In this document: positions 26,116-34,237 of the stretch, one piece after another
Layout: every line of letters starts with the position of its first letter
Numbering within the stretch: position 1 is the first letter of the stretch
Source: Rhodoferax sp.
GTDB lineage: Bacteria > Pseudomonadota > Gammaproteobacteria > Burkholderiales > Burkholderiaceae_C
DNA length: 34,237 bases
Assembly: GCA_030833685.1 (NCBI GenBank)
Contig: JAURGS010000002.1
Coordinates: 1-34,237, forward strand
Direction of reading: 5' to 3'
Position numbers and translations under genes: made by a program
The notes under the pieces: generated by a model
Told to the model about the DNA's origin: nothing
The model's input: the letters and a program-made list of their open reading frames with translations, nothing else
The model's database searches: none

Positions 26116-26157
26116 ATTATCCAAAGGGTGCGGCAAGCAGGCGTTGACCGCAGTCAA
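26116..26157 (-). promoter_or_regulatory. Activator-dependent oxc promoter with Crp/Fnr-type operator
   Basis: On the minus strand the inverted repeat (plus-strand TTGACCGCAGTCAA at 26144-26157) is followed 22 bases later by GATAAT (26121-26116). Taking that as the -10, the repeat is centred exactly at -41.5, the class II position for FNR/CRP activators, and transcription would start near 26109. The hexamer at the -35 place (ACGCCT) is poor, as expected if an activator is needed. Confidence 0.7.
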
Positions 26158-26462
26158 TTTTCAAAAAAAAGCCGCATAAACAATTACTTACAGCATTTCC
26201 AGGCTAGCAGGGGTAATTAAAGGCCATGGCTGCGCCTGCAAAACGGGTAACGCCGGCCTTGGCTTGCTCGCCAGCGCACGTTGGCCAGAGAGTGCGTGGC
26301 AACCGGGCTACCAAAGGCTGTGGATAAGCCCTGAATAGGCTGCGATTAAGTCGGCGCTTTTGGGGCATAAGTGCAAAACAAGCTGTGCACACCATGGGGG
26401 TCCCCCACCCCTATCCACGTGGTTTGGCCGGTTGCTGGGGATGTCGGTTGCTGGGTACTAAG
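26158..26462. other. Non-coding interval between the oxc promoter and the phosphatase gene
   Basis: About 300 bp without a convincing gene. It contains an A-run next to the oxc operator (26163-26170), a perfect DnaA-box-like 9-mer TTATCCACA on the minus strand (26319-26327), and a short palindrome TGGGGG-T-CCCCCA (26395-26407). The region should also hold the promoter of the phosphatase gene, but I cannot fix it. Confidence 0.5.
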
Positions 26463-26984
26463 ATGCGCATCATGCAGCTACCCCAAGCCCAAACACCCAA
26501 GCCCCTGCAGTCTGTGCTTTTTGTCTGCATGGGCAATATCTGTCGCAGCCCAAGCGCGCACGGGGTTTTTCGCGACAAACTTCGCGCGCACGGCTTGGAA
26601 CACCTGGTGAAAGTGGACTCCGCGGGAACCCACAGCTACCACAGGGGTGAGCCGCCCGACCCCCGTTCCCAGCGCCACGCCGCCGCGCGGGGCTACGACC
26701 TTTCAGACCTGCGCTCCAGGCCACTGCATGAGGATGATTTCAAGCGATTCGACTTGATTCTGGTGATGGACTGGGACAACCTGGCCCTGACCCAGCAACG
26801 TTGCCCCAAGCCTGAGGAGCACAAAATTCGGCGCCTGAGCGAGTTCAGTCAGAGACACAACAGCACCGTCATTCCAGACCCTTACAGCGGCGGCACTGAC
26901 GGGTTCGAACGGGTGCTGGACCTGATTGAAGACGCGTGCGACGGACTGCTGCGCCACATTCAGAACAAGCAGCGGGCCGACTAA
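26463..26984 (+). CDS. Low-molecular-weight protein-tyrosine phosphatase
   Basis: 173-residue cytosolic phosphatase. The P-loop VCMGNICRSPSA near the N-terminus has the C-x5-R nucleophile signature (Cys22, Arg28), and the general-acid loop IPDPYSGG (Asp139) is near the C-terminus; both are diagnostic. VDSAGTHSYHRGEPPDPR is the usual second conserved block. The start at 26463 gives a slightly long N-terminus; ATG 26472 is equally possible and the open frame upstream is not family-like. In bacteria such enzymes act on tyrosine-phosphorylated proteins, often kinases for polysaccharide export, but no such partner is nearby. It is convergent with the next gene, 18 bp apart. Confidence 0.95.
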   Translation: MRIMQLPQAQTPKPLQSVLFVCMGNICRSPSAHGVFRDKLRAHGLEHLVKVDSAGTHSYHRGEPPDPRSQRHAAARGYDLSDLRSRPLHEDDFKRFDLILVMDWDNLALTQQRCPKPEEHKIRRLSEFSQRHNSTVIPDPYSGGTDGFERVLDLIEDACDGLLRHIQNKQRAD

Positions 26985-27002
26985 GCTTGGTAACCGCTGC
27001 GC

Positions 27003-27752
27003 TCAAGTCCGGGTAAGCAACCAGACCAGGCCCGCCAACGAGCCCAGCAGCACCGGCTGGTGCAACATGTAGTAAGACAAGCTCCAGCGGCCCAAGGCGC
27101 TTAGCCAAGGCCAGGGCCGCATGGCGGCCAGCCAGGCAAGCCGATTCGATCGAATCAGCCATTGGGCGCTAGCTGCGCCCCACCACATGACAGCAAGCCA
27201 GGGCAAAACGGGCGCGTAATCCTCGGTGATCGGTTTCTGGGTTATCAGGCCAAGCCAGTTCAGTGCGGGCGAATTCATCCAGCCCACCACACCGACCGAC
27301 AAGACCTGATTGGCCAAGGCTTCAAAAACGGGCTTTGACAGCAGCGCTGCAACTGAAGCCAGCCAAAGCCAGTGCCCCCAGGAAAGACTCCAACGCAGCA
27401 GGATCAGCATGATGGCTATGCCGTGCAGGATTCCAAAATAAATCCAGCTTTGGGAAAACATCAACCACGAGCCCAAACTCACCAAGGCTGCACAAGCGGC
27501 CACCTGCGCCCAACGACGCCAAAACCGCTGGGCATTTTGTCCATGCGCATGCCCCCAGGCCTGTGCGAACCCAGCGCAAAACAAAAACAAGCTGACGATC
27601 AGCGTGCGCTGCCAAGTCCAAAAGGGGTCGGCGTAAAAATCCTGACGCCACAGCCCAAAATAATTCAGGTCAAAACAAAAGTGGTACAGCGTCATCCACA
27701 GCATGGCCAAACCACGCAGGGCGTCCAGCACCTCAAGTCTGTTGCTTGCCAT
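27003..27752 (-). CDS. DUF1624 / heparan-alpha-glucosaminide N-acetyltransferase-like membrane protein
   Basis: 249-residue polytopic membrane protein with about seven hydrophobic segments. The start RLEVLDALRGLAMLWMTLYHFCFDLNYFG carries the family pattern R-x-x-x-x-D-x-x-R-G-x-x-x-x-x-M-x-x-x-H, with a histidine in helix 1 that is the likely catalytic residue. LGRWSLSYYMLHQPVLLG closes the chain, as in related acyltransferases. The natural substrate of the bacterial members is unknown. It is transcribed away from the neighbouring Hpt gene's end, with 108 bp upstream that show nothing special. Confidence 0.85.
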   Translation of the reverse strand: MASNRLEVLDALRGLAMLWMTLYHFCFDLNYFGLWRQDFYADPFWTWQRTLIVSLFLFCAGFAQAWGHAHGQNAQRFWRRWAQVAACAALVSLGSWLMFSQSWIYFGILHGIAIMLILLRWSLSWGHWLWLASVAALLSKPVFEALANQVLSVGVVGWMNSPALNWLGLITQKPITEDYAPVLPWLAVMWWGAASAQWLIRSNRLAWLAAMRPWPWLSALGRWSLSYYMLHQPVLLGSLAGLVWLLTRT

Positions 27753-27860
27753 GTCCGCAGTTTAGACTTTGGGCCAAGCCCCAGCCCTGTCTGCAGCCAA
27801 GGGACGCAAAACACCCAGGCCAGGGCAAGGGCAACAAGCGCCAGATGTCGCCAAAGAAAT

Positions 27861-28235
27861 TTAAATGTCCCGGGTGGGATCAAAGCCCGCTTGGCGCAAA
27901 TCCCGTAGGTTGTTGCGCACCGCGCTCAGCAAGTCGTTGGTGAGTTCGTCCGAAGACTTCCGCGTCACGCGCAAATCGTCACACAACCGCCGCGCTTGCT
28001 GGCTGGTCTGTGTGGCACCACACATGCCCGCAGACCCAATCAAAGAGTGGGTAAGCCTCTCAATGGCCAGCAGATCGCCGCCCTGCTTGGCCTGAGCAAA
28101 TCGAAGCTCAAATTCAATGAGCTCCTGCATGAATATATGCAAGGTTTTATTCAGACCGGCGGCATCCGATCTGAACAGCAAGCGCAGATCCGCTAATTCA
28201 AAGCTCGTTAATTTGTGACTGTCGGCGGTGTTCAT
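27861..28235 (-). CDS. Stand-alone Hpt (histidine phosphotransfer) protein
   Basis: 124-residue all-helical protein. LTHSLIGSAGMCGA carries the phospho-accepting His63 followed by the small-residue stretch typical of Hpt helices (H-x-L-K/I-G-x-x-x-x-x-G). The N-terminal TSFELADLRLLFRSDAAGLN and C-terminal LRDLRQAGF closely resemble the other small Hpt at 32680-33045 and the Hpt end of the hybrid kinase between them, indicating duplication. It probably shuttles phosphate from the hybrid kinase to a response regulator not in this window. No ribosome-binding site is clear. Confidence 0.85.
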   Translation of the reverse strand: MNTADSHKLTSFELADLRLLFRSDAAGLNKTLHIFMQELIEFELRFAQAKQGGDLLAIERLTHSLIGSAGMCGATQTSQQARRLCDDLRVTRKSSDELTNDLLSAVRNNLRDLRQAGFDPTRDI

Positions 28236-28407
28236 TGTCTACATCAAGGCTAACTAGAAAAATCAGGTGGTTACCCCGTGCGCCGCAATTCGCTTGGATT
28301 ACGCTGGGCCTGAAATAGCGAAAAAATCATCATCAACGATCCGATCACCCAAAACCGGCACAAAATCAAAGCCTGAGCCATGCCTCGATCAGCGCCTTGC
28401 CATTGCC

Positions 28408-31400
28408 CTAGGCGGGATAAAGATGGTTCGCACGCAGGGCTTGCAAACTGGCGCCAACCTGATCGAGCAACGCACGCTTGAGCTCCTCGGTCAAGGCCTC
28501 GCCGCCGCGCAAGGCATCGCAGGTCGATCGCGCTAATTTGCACACGGCTTTATCTCCACAATTCCCCGATGAACCAATCAGGCTGTGGGCCAGCTTCTCC
28601 ATCTCCTCCATGGGGGTTTCAGCCCGGATAGCCTGTTGCCAGTTTTGCTGCCAGACCGCGAGTTCATCGCCGTACATTTTCAAAAGTTCGCGCAGACCAT
28701 CAAGGTCACTGCCAAACAAAAGCTTGAGGTCGGCAAGATCAAACCCTTCTATGTCAAAAGTTGGCGTCTTGGACTCAGTGCTGGTTTTCGCTTCTCGGCT
28801 CTGGGCCTCAACGCGCACAGTGTGATCCAAACCGGGCTTGGCATATCGGTGCAATACGTCCGCCAGGGCAGCAACATTCAGGGGCTTGACGATAAACCCG
28901 TTCATACCCGCCGACAGCGCCGCATCGCGATCTTCACCGTAAGCCGCAGCTGTGAGCGCAACAATTGGAATAGCCTGAGTCCGGTGGCTTGAGCGGATCT
29001 TGCGGGTTGCCTCAAGTCCGCCCATTTCCGGCATGTGCAAGTCCATCAAAACCAAATCGATGGCAGGCTGGCTCAAGTCCGCCAGACGTTCGATGCTGGC
29101 GCGACCACTGTCCACCAGTTCAGCCTGAACACCCAAATCCTCCAGCATGCGTGCAACCACCAAACGGTTGAGTTGGTTGTCGTCAACCACCAGCACGCGA
29201 AACTTCCCACCAAACAAGCGCGCGCCGGCGTCCACAGCACGGCCCATTTCATCGGCCACGATCACCGCATCCGAAGCCACTTCGCGCTCAAGCCCTTTAT
29301 CAGTGCGGTTCATCGGCAACTCAAACCAGAACATCGATCCGCCATCTGGGCTTGACTGCATGCCGATGGTCCCACCCATCAAGGTCACCAGCTGCTTACA
29401 TATGCTCAAGCCAAGGCCAGTGCCACCGAAGCGCCGCTTGATTGAAGTATCGGCCTGGGTAAAGCGATCAAAAATAGTGCTCACCGCATCCTCAGGAACC
29501 CCGATTCCGGTATCGAGACACTCCACGCGCAACCCCGGCACTCCACCATCCAAATCCACCGGCATGATGCGCAACTTGACCGAGCCAGTCTGGGTGAATT
29601 TGATCGCGTTGCCAACAAAGTTGTCCATGACCTGGCGCAGTTTGCCTACATCGCCGTCATAGACTGAGGCGCAATCAGGCGACACATCCAACAACAAGTC
29701 CAGGCCCTTGACCTCGGCCGATCGTCGGTGAAGATCAGTCACCGATTTACCCATGAGCCTGACCGAAACGGGCTCGATTCGCAGCTGGCTATGGCCCGCC
29801 TCTAAGGAGGAAAAATCCAAAATGTCGTTGAGGGTGCGCATCAGGCCATTCGACGCCTGCGATATTGCCAGCAAATCTTCTCTTTGTCGCTCGGTCAGCT
29901 TGGTCTTCAACACGCCTGGGAGCAGGCCGATGATCGCATTCATGGGGGTTCGAAGCTCATGGCTCATCACCGCCAAAAACTCGCTCTTGGCTCGATCGGC
30001 TGACAGTGCGGCGTCCTTGGCCTGCTCGATCGCACGACGGGCCTCCATCTCAACCGAGATGTCACGCAGAACGCACAAGGTTTGCCCGCCAGCTTGACCT
30101 TCGATCCTGGAAACCGACAGATCGACCGGAACCTCCGTCGCGTCAGCGCGTTGCAGCAGCAACTGGTAGCGGCCAGTCGGCAATTGCCCAGGATGCGCGT
30201 CAAAAAAAGCCCTGATGCGCTCATCCGGGTCCGCTTGGGTCGAGTGGGCACGCAGAGTCTCAAAGAGAGGCTTGCCCGAGAGTTGCTCCAAGGACCAACC
30301 CCCAAGCGCTTGCGCTGCTGGGTTGCATTCCAAAAGTGCGCCATTGGAGTCCAACAAGACGATGCCGTCGGTGGCCGCTGACATTACTGTTTGGAACCGG
30401 TCCAGGCTGGCCCGTAATTCGGTGACATCCTGAATCGTTCCATACTCCACGCTGCCGCCACCGGGCTGTGTGATGAACCGTCCTGAGAGCCACACACTCT
30501 TGACATGGGAGCCCAAATTCAGACGCACCGTCACATCCCATTCTCCGCGATCGTAGGCACCACGCACAGAACGGTCGAAAGACGCGACATCGTCCGGATG
30601 AACCAGTGCACGCAGATCCTGCCAGCCCATGTCTGGGGTCAGTGGACGCTGCAGAATATTTCGCACCTCGTTTGAAAACTCCAAACCCAGGTGCGGCTTG
30701 CGGGTCCAGGTGCCGATCTTTGCGGCAGCTTGCGAGCGCTCAATCTCGTCCTGTCGCTCTGCAAGCCTCCCCGTTTTTTCTTGAACCTCAGAGACAACAA
30801 GCATATGTCGTCCAGAGATCATCAAAAAAATCATTTGAAGCAGGATCGCAGCAAGCAAAACCAATAGCGGCGCCCAAATTCCAAAAAAACTGGCACCCTC
30901 AGACCCAGTGGGTACTCCGCTCACCGTAAGCCGCCAGTACTGGTCGAAAAACGGCAACTCCACATCGGCTACAAAAGACCCCGACAAGGTGCCTTGAGAG
31001 CCAGCCGTCGCAACAGGCTCGGAAGCACCCTGGGGAAAGAGTTCGACCCTCAAGCCGTTGCGCTCAAGCGCTAAGAGTGCGGTCTCCAACATGGGCTGAA
31101 GTCGAACGACCGCAACGCTAAAACCCATCAAACTCTGGGATGTCGGAGCACCGGTCAACTGACCGGATTTCACGATCGGCTCCAACACCAGAACCCCACG
31201 CTGATTGTCCTGAACCAAGCGAATCGGCTTTGTCACGGAGGTGTCTTGTCTGAGGATCGCCGCCTCAATGGCAGCACGGCGAACCGGATCAGAGCCAATG
31301 TCAAAACCCACGGCCCCCTCGTTGCCAACCAGCGGCGCGATGTAGGTCACCGGAACGTAGTTGGGTTGGTCAGGCTGCGCCGGGCCAACGCCACTGGGTC

Positions 31401-32361
31401 CGCGCGCCTTGATGATGAATGGGCGTCCCAGCGATTTACTCATTCTGGCCTCAAACGCCACGCGTTCAGCGCTCGTCACAAACGCGTTAAACGACAGCGC
31501 CGCAACATCCTTGTTCGCACCCAGCACTGACTCGGTAAACTCGCCAAACTGTTGGTAGCTAAGACCTGGATTCAACAAAAACCAGGTACGCAAAGACTCC
31601 AGCATCGTCTCATGCGCCTTTAACCTCGCCACCAAACTGGTTTTTACCGCCGAGGCTGCCTCCCGCAAGGAGTCGGCACGGGCTTTGCGATCGGCATGCC
31701 CAATGCCAACCATGACCAGGCCCAGCAAGGGGGGCAAAATGACGAGGGTGGCGAGGGAAAAGTCGCCAAACATCCGCTTGGAAGGATTTGGTCGCAGCAT
31801 CCAGCGCAAGAGCGGCGGCGCGATCAGCACCAAGCCCAGGACATCGCCTATCCACCAGTCCCGCCAGACATCGAAAAATTGATTCCCGCCAACCAGATCA
31901 AAAAAGCTTAAAGCGCTAACCCCGACGGACGCAGAAATCAACCCAACGACCGGCAACATGACCAGTAAGGCAATGATTTCGCGCTCGGTGATCAACAGCA
32001 ACTGGCGAGGCCCCATCACCCACTTCGCGAGAAAAGCGCCTAGGAACGCCTGCGCCAGGACGCCGCATACGATCAACAGATTCATCACCAGCGACGCAGC
32101 GGAAAAATCCCTCAACCCGGTCTGGTAAAGCTGAAAGCCCAATACGCCCAGGGCAATGCCAGGCAGGACTCGTAAACCATGGACCAGCGCCATAGCCAGG
32201 GCCCAACCGGCGGCCGGAAAGAAGCTCAAGGCCACGCTCAGCGGCGCAACGGCCAGCGCAACCCCGATCGCAACAAGCAGGTACACCAGGCCTGCAATCA
32301 GATTGAGCTTAAGGTAGGAATACTGGGAAAAACGGGGAGAAGTTAATGCTGAATTTGACAT
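28408..32361 (-). CDS. Membrane hybrid sensor histidine kinase MASE1-CHASE-PAS-PAS-HisKA-HATPase-REC-Hpt
   Basis: 1317-residue inner-membrane kinase. Residues 1-225 hold many hydrophobic helices of MASE1 type; about 245-430 is an extracytoplasmic CHASE domain (RTWFLLNPGLSYQQFGEF, ALSFNAFV); a last helix is at 492-516 (IWAPLLVLLAAILLQMIFLM). Two PAS domains follow (about 545-650, 655-775). The H-box is SHELRTPMNAI with His801, ATP-binding motifs are DNFVGNAIKFT, DTGIGVP and GTGLGLSI, the receiver Asp1107 is in LVLMDLHMPEMGG, and the C-terminal Hpt has His1259 in LAHSLIGSSG. This is a full phosphorelay in one chain. It is flanked by two free Hpt proteins. The ligand of CHASE and the final regulator are unknown. 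Confidence 0.95.
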   Translation of the reverse strand: MSNSALTSPRFSQYSYLKLNLIAGLVYLLVAIGVALAVAPLSVALSFFPAAGWALAMALVHGLRVLPGIALGVLGFQLYQTGLRDFSAASLVMNLLIVCGVLAQAFLGAFLAKWVMGPRQLLLITEREIIALLVMLPVVGLISASVGVSALSFFDLVGGNQFFDVWRDWWIGDVLGLVLIAPPLLRWMLRPNPSKRMFGDFSLATLVILPPLLGLVMVGIGHADRKARADSLREAASAVKTSLVARLKAHETMLESLRTWFLLNPGLSYQQFGEFTESVLGANKDVAALSFNAFVTSAERVAFEARMSKSLGRPFIIKARGPSGVGPAQPDQPNYVPVTYIAPLVGNEGAVGFDIGSDPVRRAAIEAAILRQDTSVTKPIRLVQDNQRGVLVLEPIVKSGQLTGAPTSQSLMGFSVAVVRLQPMLETALLALERNGLRVELFPQGASEPVATAGSQGTLSGSFVADVELPFFDQYWRLTVSGVPTGSEGASFFGIWAPLLVLLAAILLQMIFLMISGRHMLVVSEVQEKTGRLAERQDEIERSQAAAKIGTWTRKPHLGLEFSNEVRNILQRPLTPDMGWQDLRALVHPDDVASFDRSVRGAYDRGEWDVTVRLNLGSHVKSVWLSGRFITQPGGGSVEYGTIQDVTELRASLDRFQTVMSAATDGIVLLDSNGALLECNPAAQALGGWSLEQLSGKPLFETLRAHSTQADPDERIRAFFDAHPGQLPTGRYQLLLQRADATEVPVDLSVSRIEGQAGGQTLCVLRDISVEMEARRAIEQAKDAALSADRAKSEFLAVMSHELRTPMNAIIGLLPGVLKTKLTERQREDLLAISQASNGLMRTLNDILDFSSLEAGHSQLRIEPVSVRLMGKSVTDLHRRSAEVKGLDLLLDVSPDCASVYDGDVGKLRQVMDNFVGNAIKFTQTGSVKLRIMPVDLDGGVPGLRVECLDTGIGVPEDAVSTIFDRFTQADTSIKRRFGGTGLGLSICKQLVTLMGGTIGMQSSPDGGSMFWFELPMNRTDKGLEREVASDAVIVADEMGRAVDAGARLFGGKFRVLVVDDNQLNRLVVARMLEDLGVQAELVDSGRASIERLADLSQPAIDLVLMDLHMPEMGGLEATRKIRSSHRTQAIPIVALTAAAYGEDRDAALSAGMNGFIVKPLNVAALADVLHRYAKPGLDHTVRVEAQSREAKTSTESKTPTFDIEGFDLADLKLLFGSDLDGLRELLKMYGDELAVWQQNWQQAIRAETPMEEMEKLAHSLIGSSGNCGDKAVCKLARSTCDALRGGEALTEELKRALLDQVGASLQALRANHLYPA

Positions 32362-32679
32362 TTGAGAATGCTAGGATCCGACCCAGTCGGCCAGCGGCAG
32401 CTGCTTGAGAGGTCGCAATCCTAAATGGTCCCGAGCCTGGCGCATAGTTCAATATTTGCACAGCTATCTATCTAAATAACAGATATTGAGTGTTTTCCCC
32501 TATATTTGGAGATATCGCACGCTGCTAAATAGAGGTATTGCACACAGTGACACATCAACTTGAAACCGTTGCGCTAGTTTCTCGCCGTCAGTGAACCCTG
32601 CGCTGCATCGCACAGCCGGACGGACTCTGGCCAGTGCTAACCGCCTGCGTACCAGAACATCCTGGGGCATGAAACTGCT
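32362..32679. other. AT-rich non-coding interval upstream of the hybrid kinase
   Basis: No gene was found in these 318 bp. The stretch 32445-32540 is clearly richer in A and T than its surroundings and contains a small inverted repeat TATCT-AAATAAC-AGATA and a GATATC palindrome, so it is the likely promoter region for the kinase on the minus strand. No specific -35/-10 pair is convincing. Confidence 0.4.
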
Positions 32680-33045
32680 TCATGCAGTCAAAAACCCCGC
32701 TTGGCGCAAATCCTCCAGGTTGTGACGTACCGCGCCAATCAAGCCCTCGACAATTTCATCTGACATCGTCCCCGACAGGCGCAAATCGTCGCATAGCCGT
32801 TGCGCTAATTGACAGGTCTCTTCGGCACCAGACATGCCGCTAGGTCCGATCAAAGCGTGGGCGAGTTTGCCAATCGCAAGCTGGTCGCCCTCTTTTCTGC
32901 TTGCAACACAACGGCGCTCAAATTGGATCAAATCCTGCATCACAGAGCGCAGGATTTCATTCAATCCGGCTTCATCCGATTCAAAAATCGAACGTAACTG
33001 GGCTAAATCAAAGCTTCTTAATTTTTGACTGTCAGCTGCGTTCAT
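32680..33045 (-). CDS. Stand-alone Hpt protein, second copy
   Basis: 121-residue Hpt protein starting MNAADSQKLRSFDLAQL, nearly parallel to the other copy (MNTADSHKLTSFELADL). The phospho-accepting His63 is in LAHALIGPSGMSGA, at the same residue number as in the first copy. It ends LEDLRQAGFLTA. An upstream in-frame ATG at 33090 would add 15 residues not seen in the other copy. It sits upstream of the hybrid kinase on the same strand, separated by the 318-bp AT-rich interval. Confidence 0.85.
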   Translation of the reverse strand: MNAADSQKLRSFDLAQLRSIFESDEAGLNEILRSVMQDLIQFERRCVASRKEGDQLAIGKLAHALIGPSGMSGAEETCQLAQRLCDDLRLSGTMSDEIVEGLIGAVRHNLEDLRQAGFLTA

Positions 33046-33177
33046 CTTGCTGAGACGACGGTGTACGTGGTTTATATCGCGGATGGCCATTCGTTTGGCG
33101 CGTTCTCAATCCTAAAGGACGTCAAGGATTATGTTAATGACCTGATCGCGAAAACGTGACCAATGTGTGAACGCGTG

Positions 33178-34237
33178 CTAGCCAAGCCAGCGCCGTGCGT
33201 GTAGCCACATATACATCCAAGGACTTTTTTCGCCAATCGCCCCATCGGTCCAGCTCATTTGGATATTTCGAAACACGCGTTCTGGGTGCGGCATCATGGC
33301 TGTGAATCGTCCGTCAGCGGTGGTCACGGCGGTCAGGCCACCGGCGCTGCCGTTGGGATTCAAGGGATAAACCTCGGTCGCATTTCCGGCGTGATCGACA
33401 AATCGCATCGCTGCGTGAACGCGGTCAGCTTGACCTCTGTGCTTAAAGTTTGCAAAGCCTTCGCCGTGGGCAACCGCTATGGGCAAGCGGCTCCCGGCCA
33501 TCCCACTGAGGAAAATGGATTGGGATGGCAACACTTCCACCAGCGACAGGCGGGCCTCAAAGCGCTCGCTGACGTTGGTGGTAAAGCGTGGCCACGCCTG
33601 CGCGCCCGGGATGATGTCGGCCAGCTCGGCAAACATCTGGCAGCCATTGCAAACGCCCAGACCAAAAGTGTCGCCGCGATTGAAAAAAGTGTTGAACTGT
33701 TCGGACAGCCTCGGATTAAAAGTGATCGATCGCGCCCAGCCAATGCCTGCCCCCAGCGTATCGCCGTAGGAAAAGCCCCCGCACGCCACCAGGCCTGAAA
33801 ATTCAGCCAAATCGGCACGACCGTGCTGCAAATCGGTCATGTGCACGTCGACAGCCTCAAAGCCTGCGGCGTCGAATGCGCAGGCCATCTCCACATGCGA
33901 ATTAACGCCCTGCTCTCGCAACACCGCCACGCGCGGGCGCGCCAGCATCAACGACGTGGGCCATTGCGGGCAGACGGCCGCGGCCTGCACCTGCCCATCC
34001 AATACAAGATGGGTGTGCAGGCCGGGGTCATCTTGGGCGGACCACGCCGCGTGTTCGCTATCCGCGCAAGCCGGGTTGTCGCGTAAGCGACAAATTTGCC
34101 AGCTGCGTTGGTCCCAGACCTTCATGAGTTCAGCCAGGGGTGCGCGCAGAACCGGCTTGGCGTCACGCCAAACCTGAATCTCGCCCTCGCCCATCGGGAT
34201 CTGGCCGCCAGGCGGGCGAGTCGTTCCCACCACGTGA
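33178..34237 (-). CDS. purL: Phosphoribosylformylglycinamidine synthase, C-terminal part
   Basis: The frame is open to the right edge, so only about 353 C-terminal residues of this roughly 1300-residue purine biosynthesis enzyme are present. They hold the glutaminase domain: RVAVLREQGVNSHVEMACAFDAAGF at its start, the catalytic cysteine in GLGVCNGCQMF, GGFSYGDTLGAGIGWA, and MMPHPERVFR with the catalytic His near the C-terminus. The enzyme converts FGAR, ATP and glutamine to FGAM. The gene ends before a 130-bp gap to the Hpt gene. Confidence 0.96.
   Translation of the reverse strand, partial: HVVGTTRPPGGQIPMGEGEIQVWRDAKPVLRAPLAELMKVWDQRSWQICRLRDNPACADSEHAAWSAQDDPGLHTHLVLDGQVQAAAVCPQWPTSLMLARPRVAVLREQGVNSHVEMACAFDAAGFEAVDVHMTDLQHGRADLAEFSGLVACGGFSYGDTLGAGIGWARSITFNPRLSEQFNTFFNRGDTFGLGVCNGCQMFAELADIIPGAQAWPRFTTNVSERFEARLSLVEVLPSQSIFLSGMAGSRLPIAVAHGEGFANFKHRGQADRVHAAMRFVDHAGNATEVYPLNPNGSAGGLTAVTTADGRFTAMMPHPERVFRNIQMSWTDGAIGEKSPWMYMWLHARRWLG

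Noticed and set aside
26319-26327. Perfect DnaA-box-like 9-mer, hence a possible origin
   Set aside because: A single box is expected by chance at a low but real rate in this length; there is no box cluster, no AT-rich unwinding region of origin type and no dnaA or dnaN nearby.
26204-26395. Small minus-strand open frame of 63 codons before the phosphatase gene
   Set aside because: No ribosome-binding site, no recognisable motif, and basic/Cys-containing random-like composition.

Overview
The window looks like chromosomal DNA of a freshwater- or soil-type betaproteobacterium of the order Burkholderiales, probably Comamonadaceae. This is judged from protein character, from the ispF-ispD / mfd and purL neighbourhoods and from the moderately high G+C; it is not a database result. 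No rRNA, tRNA, insertion sequence, phage gene or CRISPR array was seen.

Left part (1-10840) is housekeeping and sulfur or amino-acid metabolism. ispD (followed by the first codons of ispF) diverges from mfd. After mfd come a cupin thiol dioxygenase of the Gln type (probably 3-mercaptopropionate dioxygenase) and a four-domain rhodanese, then a CoA-binding protein, an MFS transporter diverging from D-serine dehydratase (dsdA), and a secreted DsrE-like protein abutting a VanZ-like membrane protein.

Middle part (about 11050-26160) is an oxalate/formate locus. On the plus strand, an unusual formyltransferase-ACT-ACT protein is followed 2 bp later by a Crp/Fnr-family regulator. Facing them on the minus strand, in transcription order, are oxc (oxalyl-CoA decarboxylase), a formyl-CoA transferase gene interrupted by one in-frame TAG, a small PAS protein with a FixL-like candidate haem ligand, an intact formyl-CoA transferase, a two-subunit NAD-dependent formate dehydrogenase (NuoE-NuoF fusion plus a 944-residue catalytic subunit), and a tripartite tricarboxylate transporter (tctC-tctB-tctA). 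The logic is uptake (inferred), CoA transfer from formyl-CoA to oxalate, decarboxylation of oxalyl-CoA to formyl-CoA, release of formate and its oxidation to CO2 with NADH. The same 14-bp inverted repeat TTGACCGCAGTCAA lies upstream of both oxc and tctC. In front of oxc it is centred at -41.5 from a GATAAT -10 element, the class II activator position. The Crp/Fnr protein has the E-x-x-S-R recognition helix expected to read TTGA-type half sites, so the locus looks like a self-contained regulon. An intrinsic terminator between tctC and tctB probably tapers expression of the membrane subunits.

Right part (26463-34237) holds a low-molecular-weight tyrosine phosphatase, a DUF1624 acyltransferase-like membrane protein, a large membrane hybrid histidine kinase (MASE1-CHASE-PAS-PAS-HisKA-HATPase-REC-Hpt) flanked by two stand-alone Hpt proteins that resemble each other, and the C-terminal part of purL running off the right edge.
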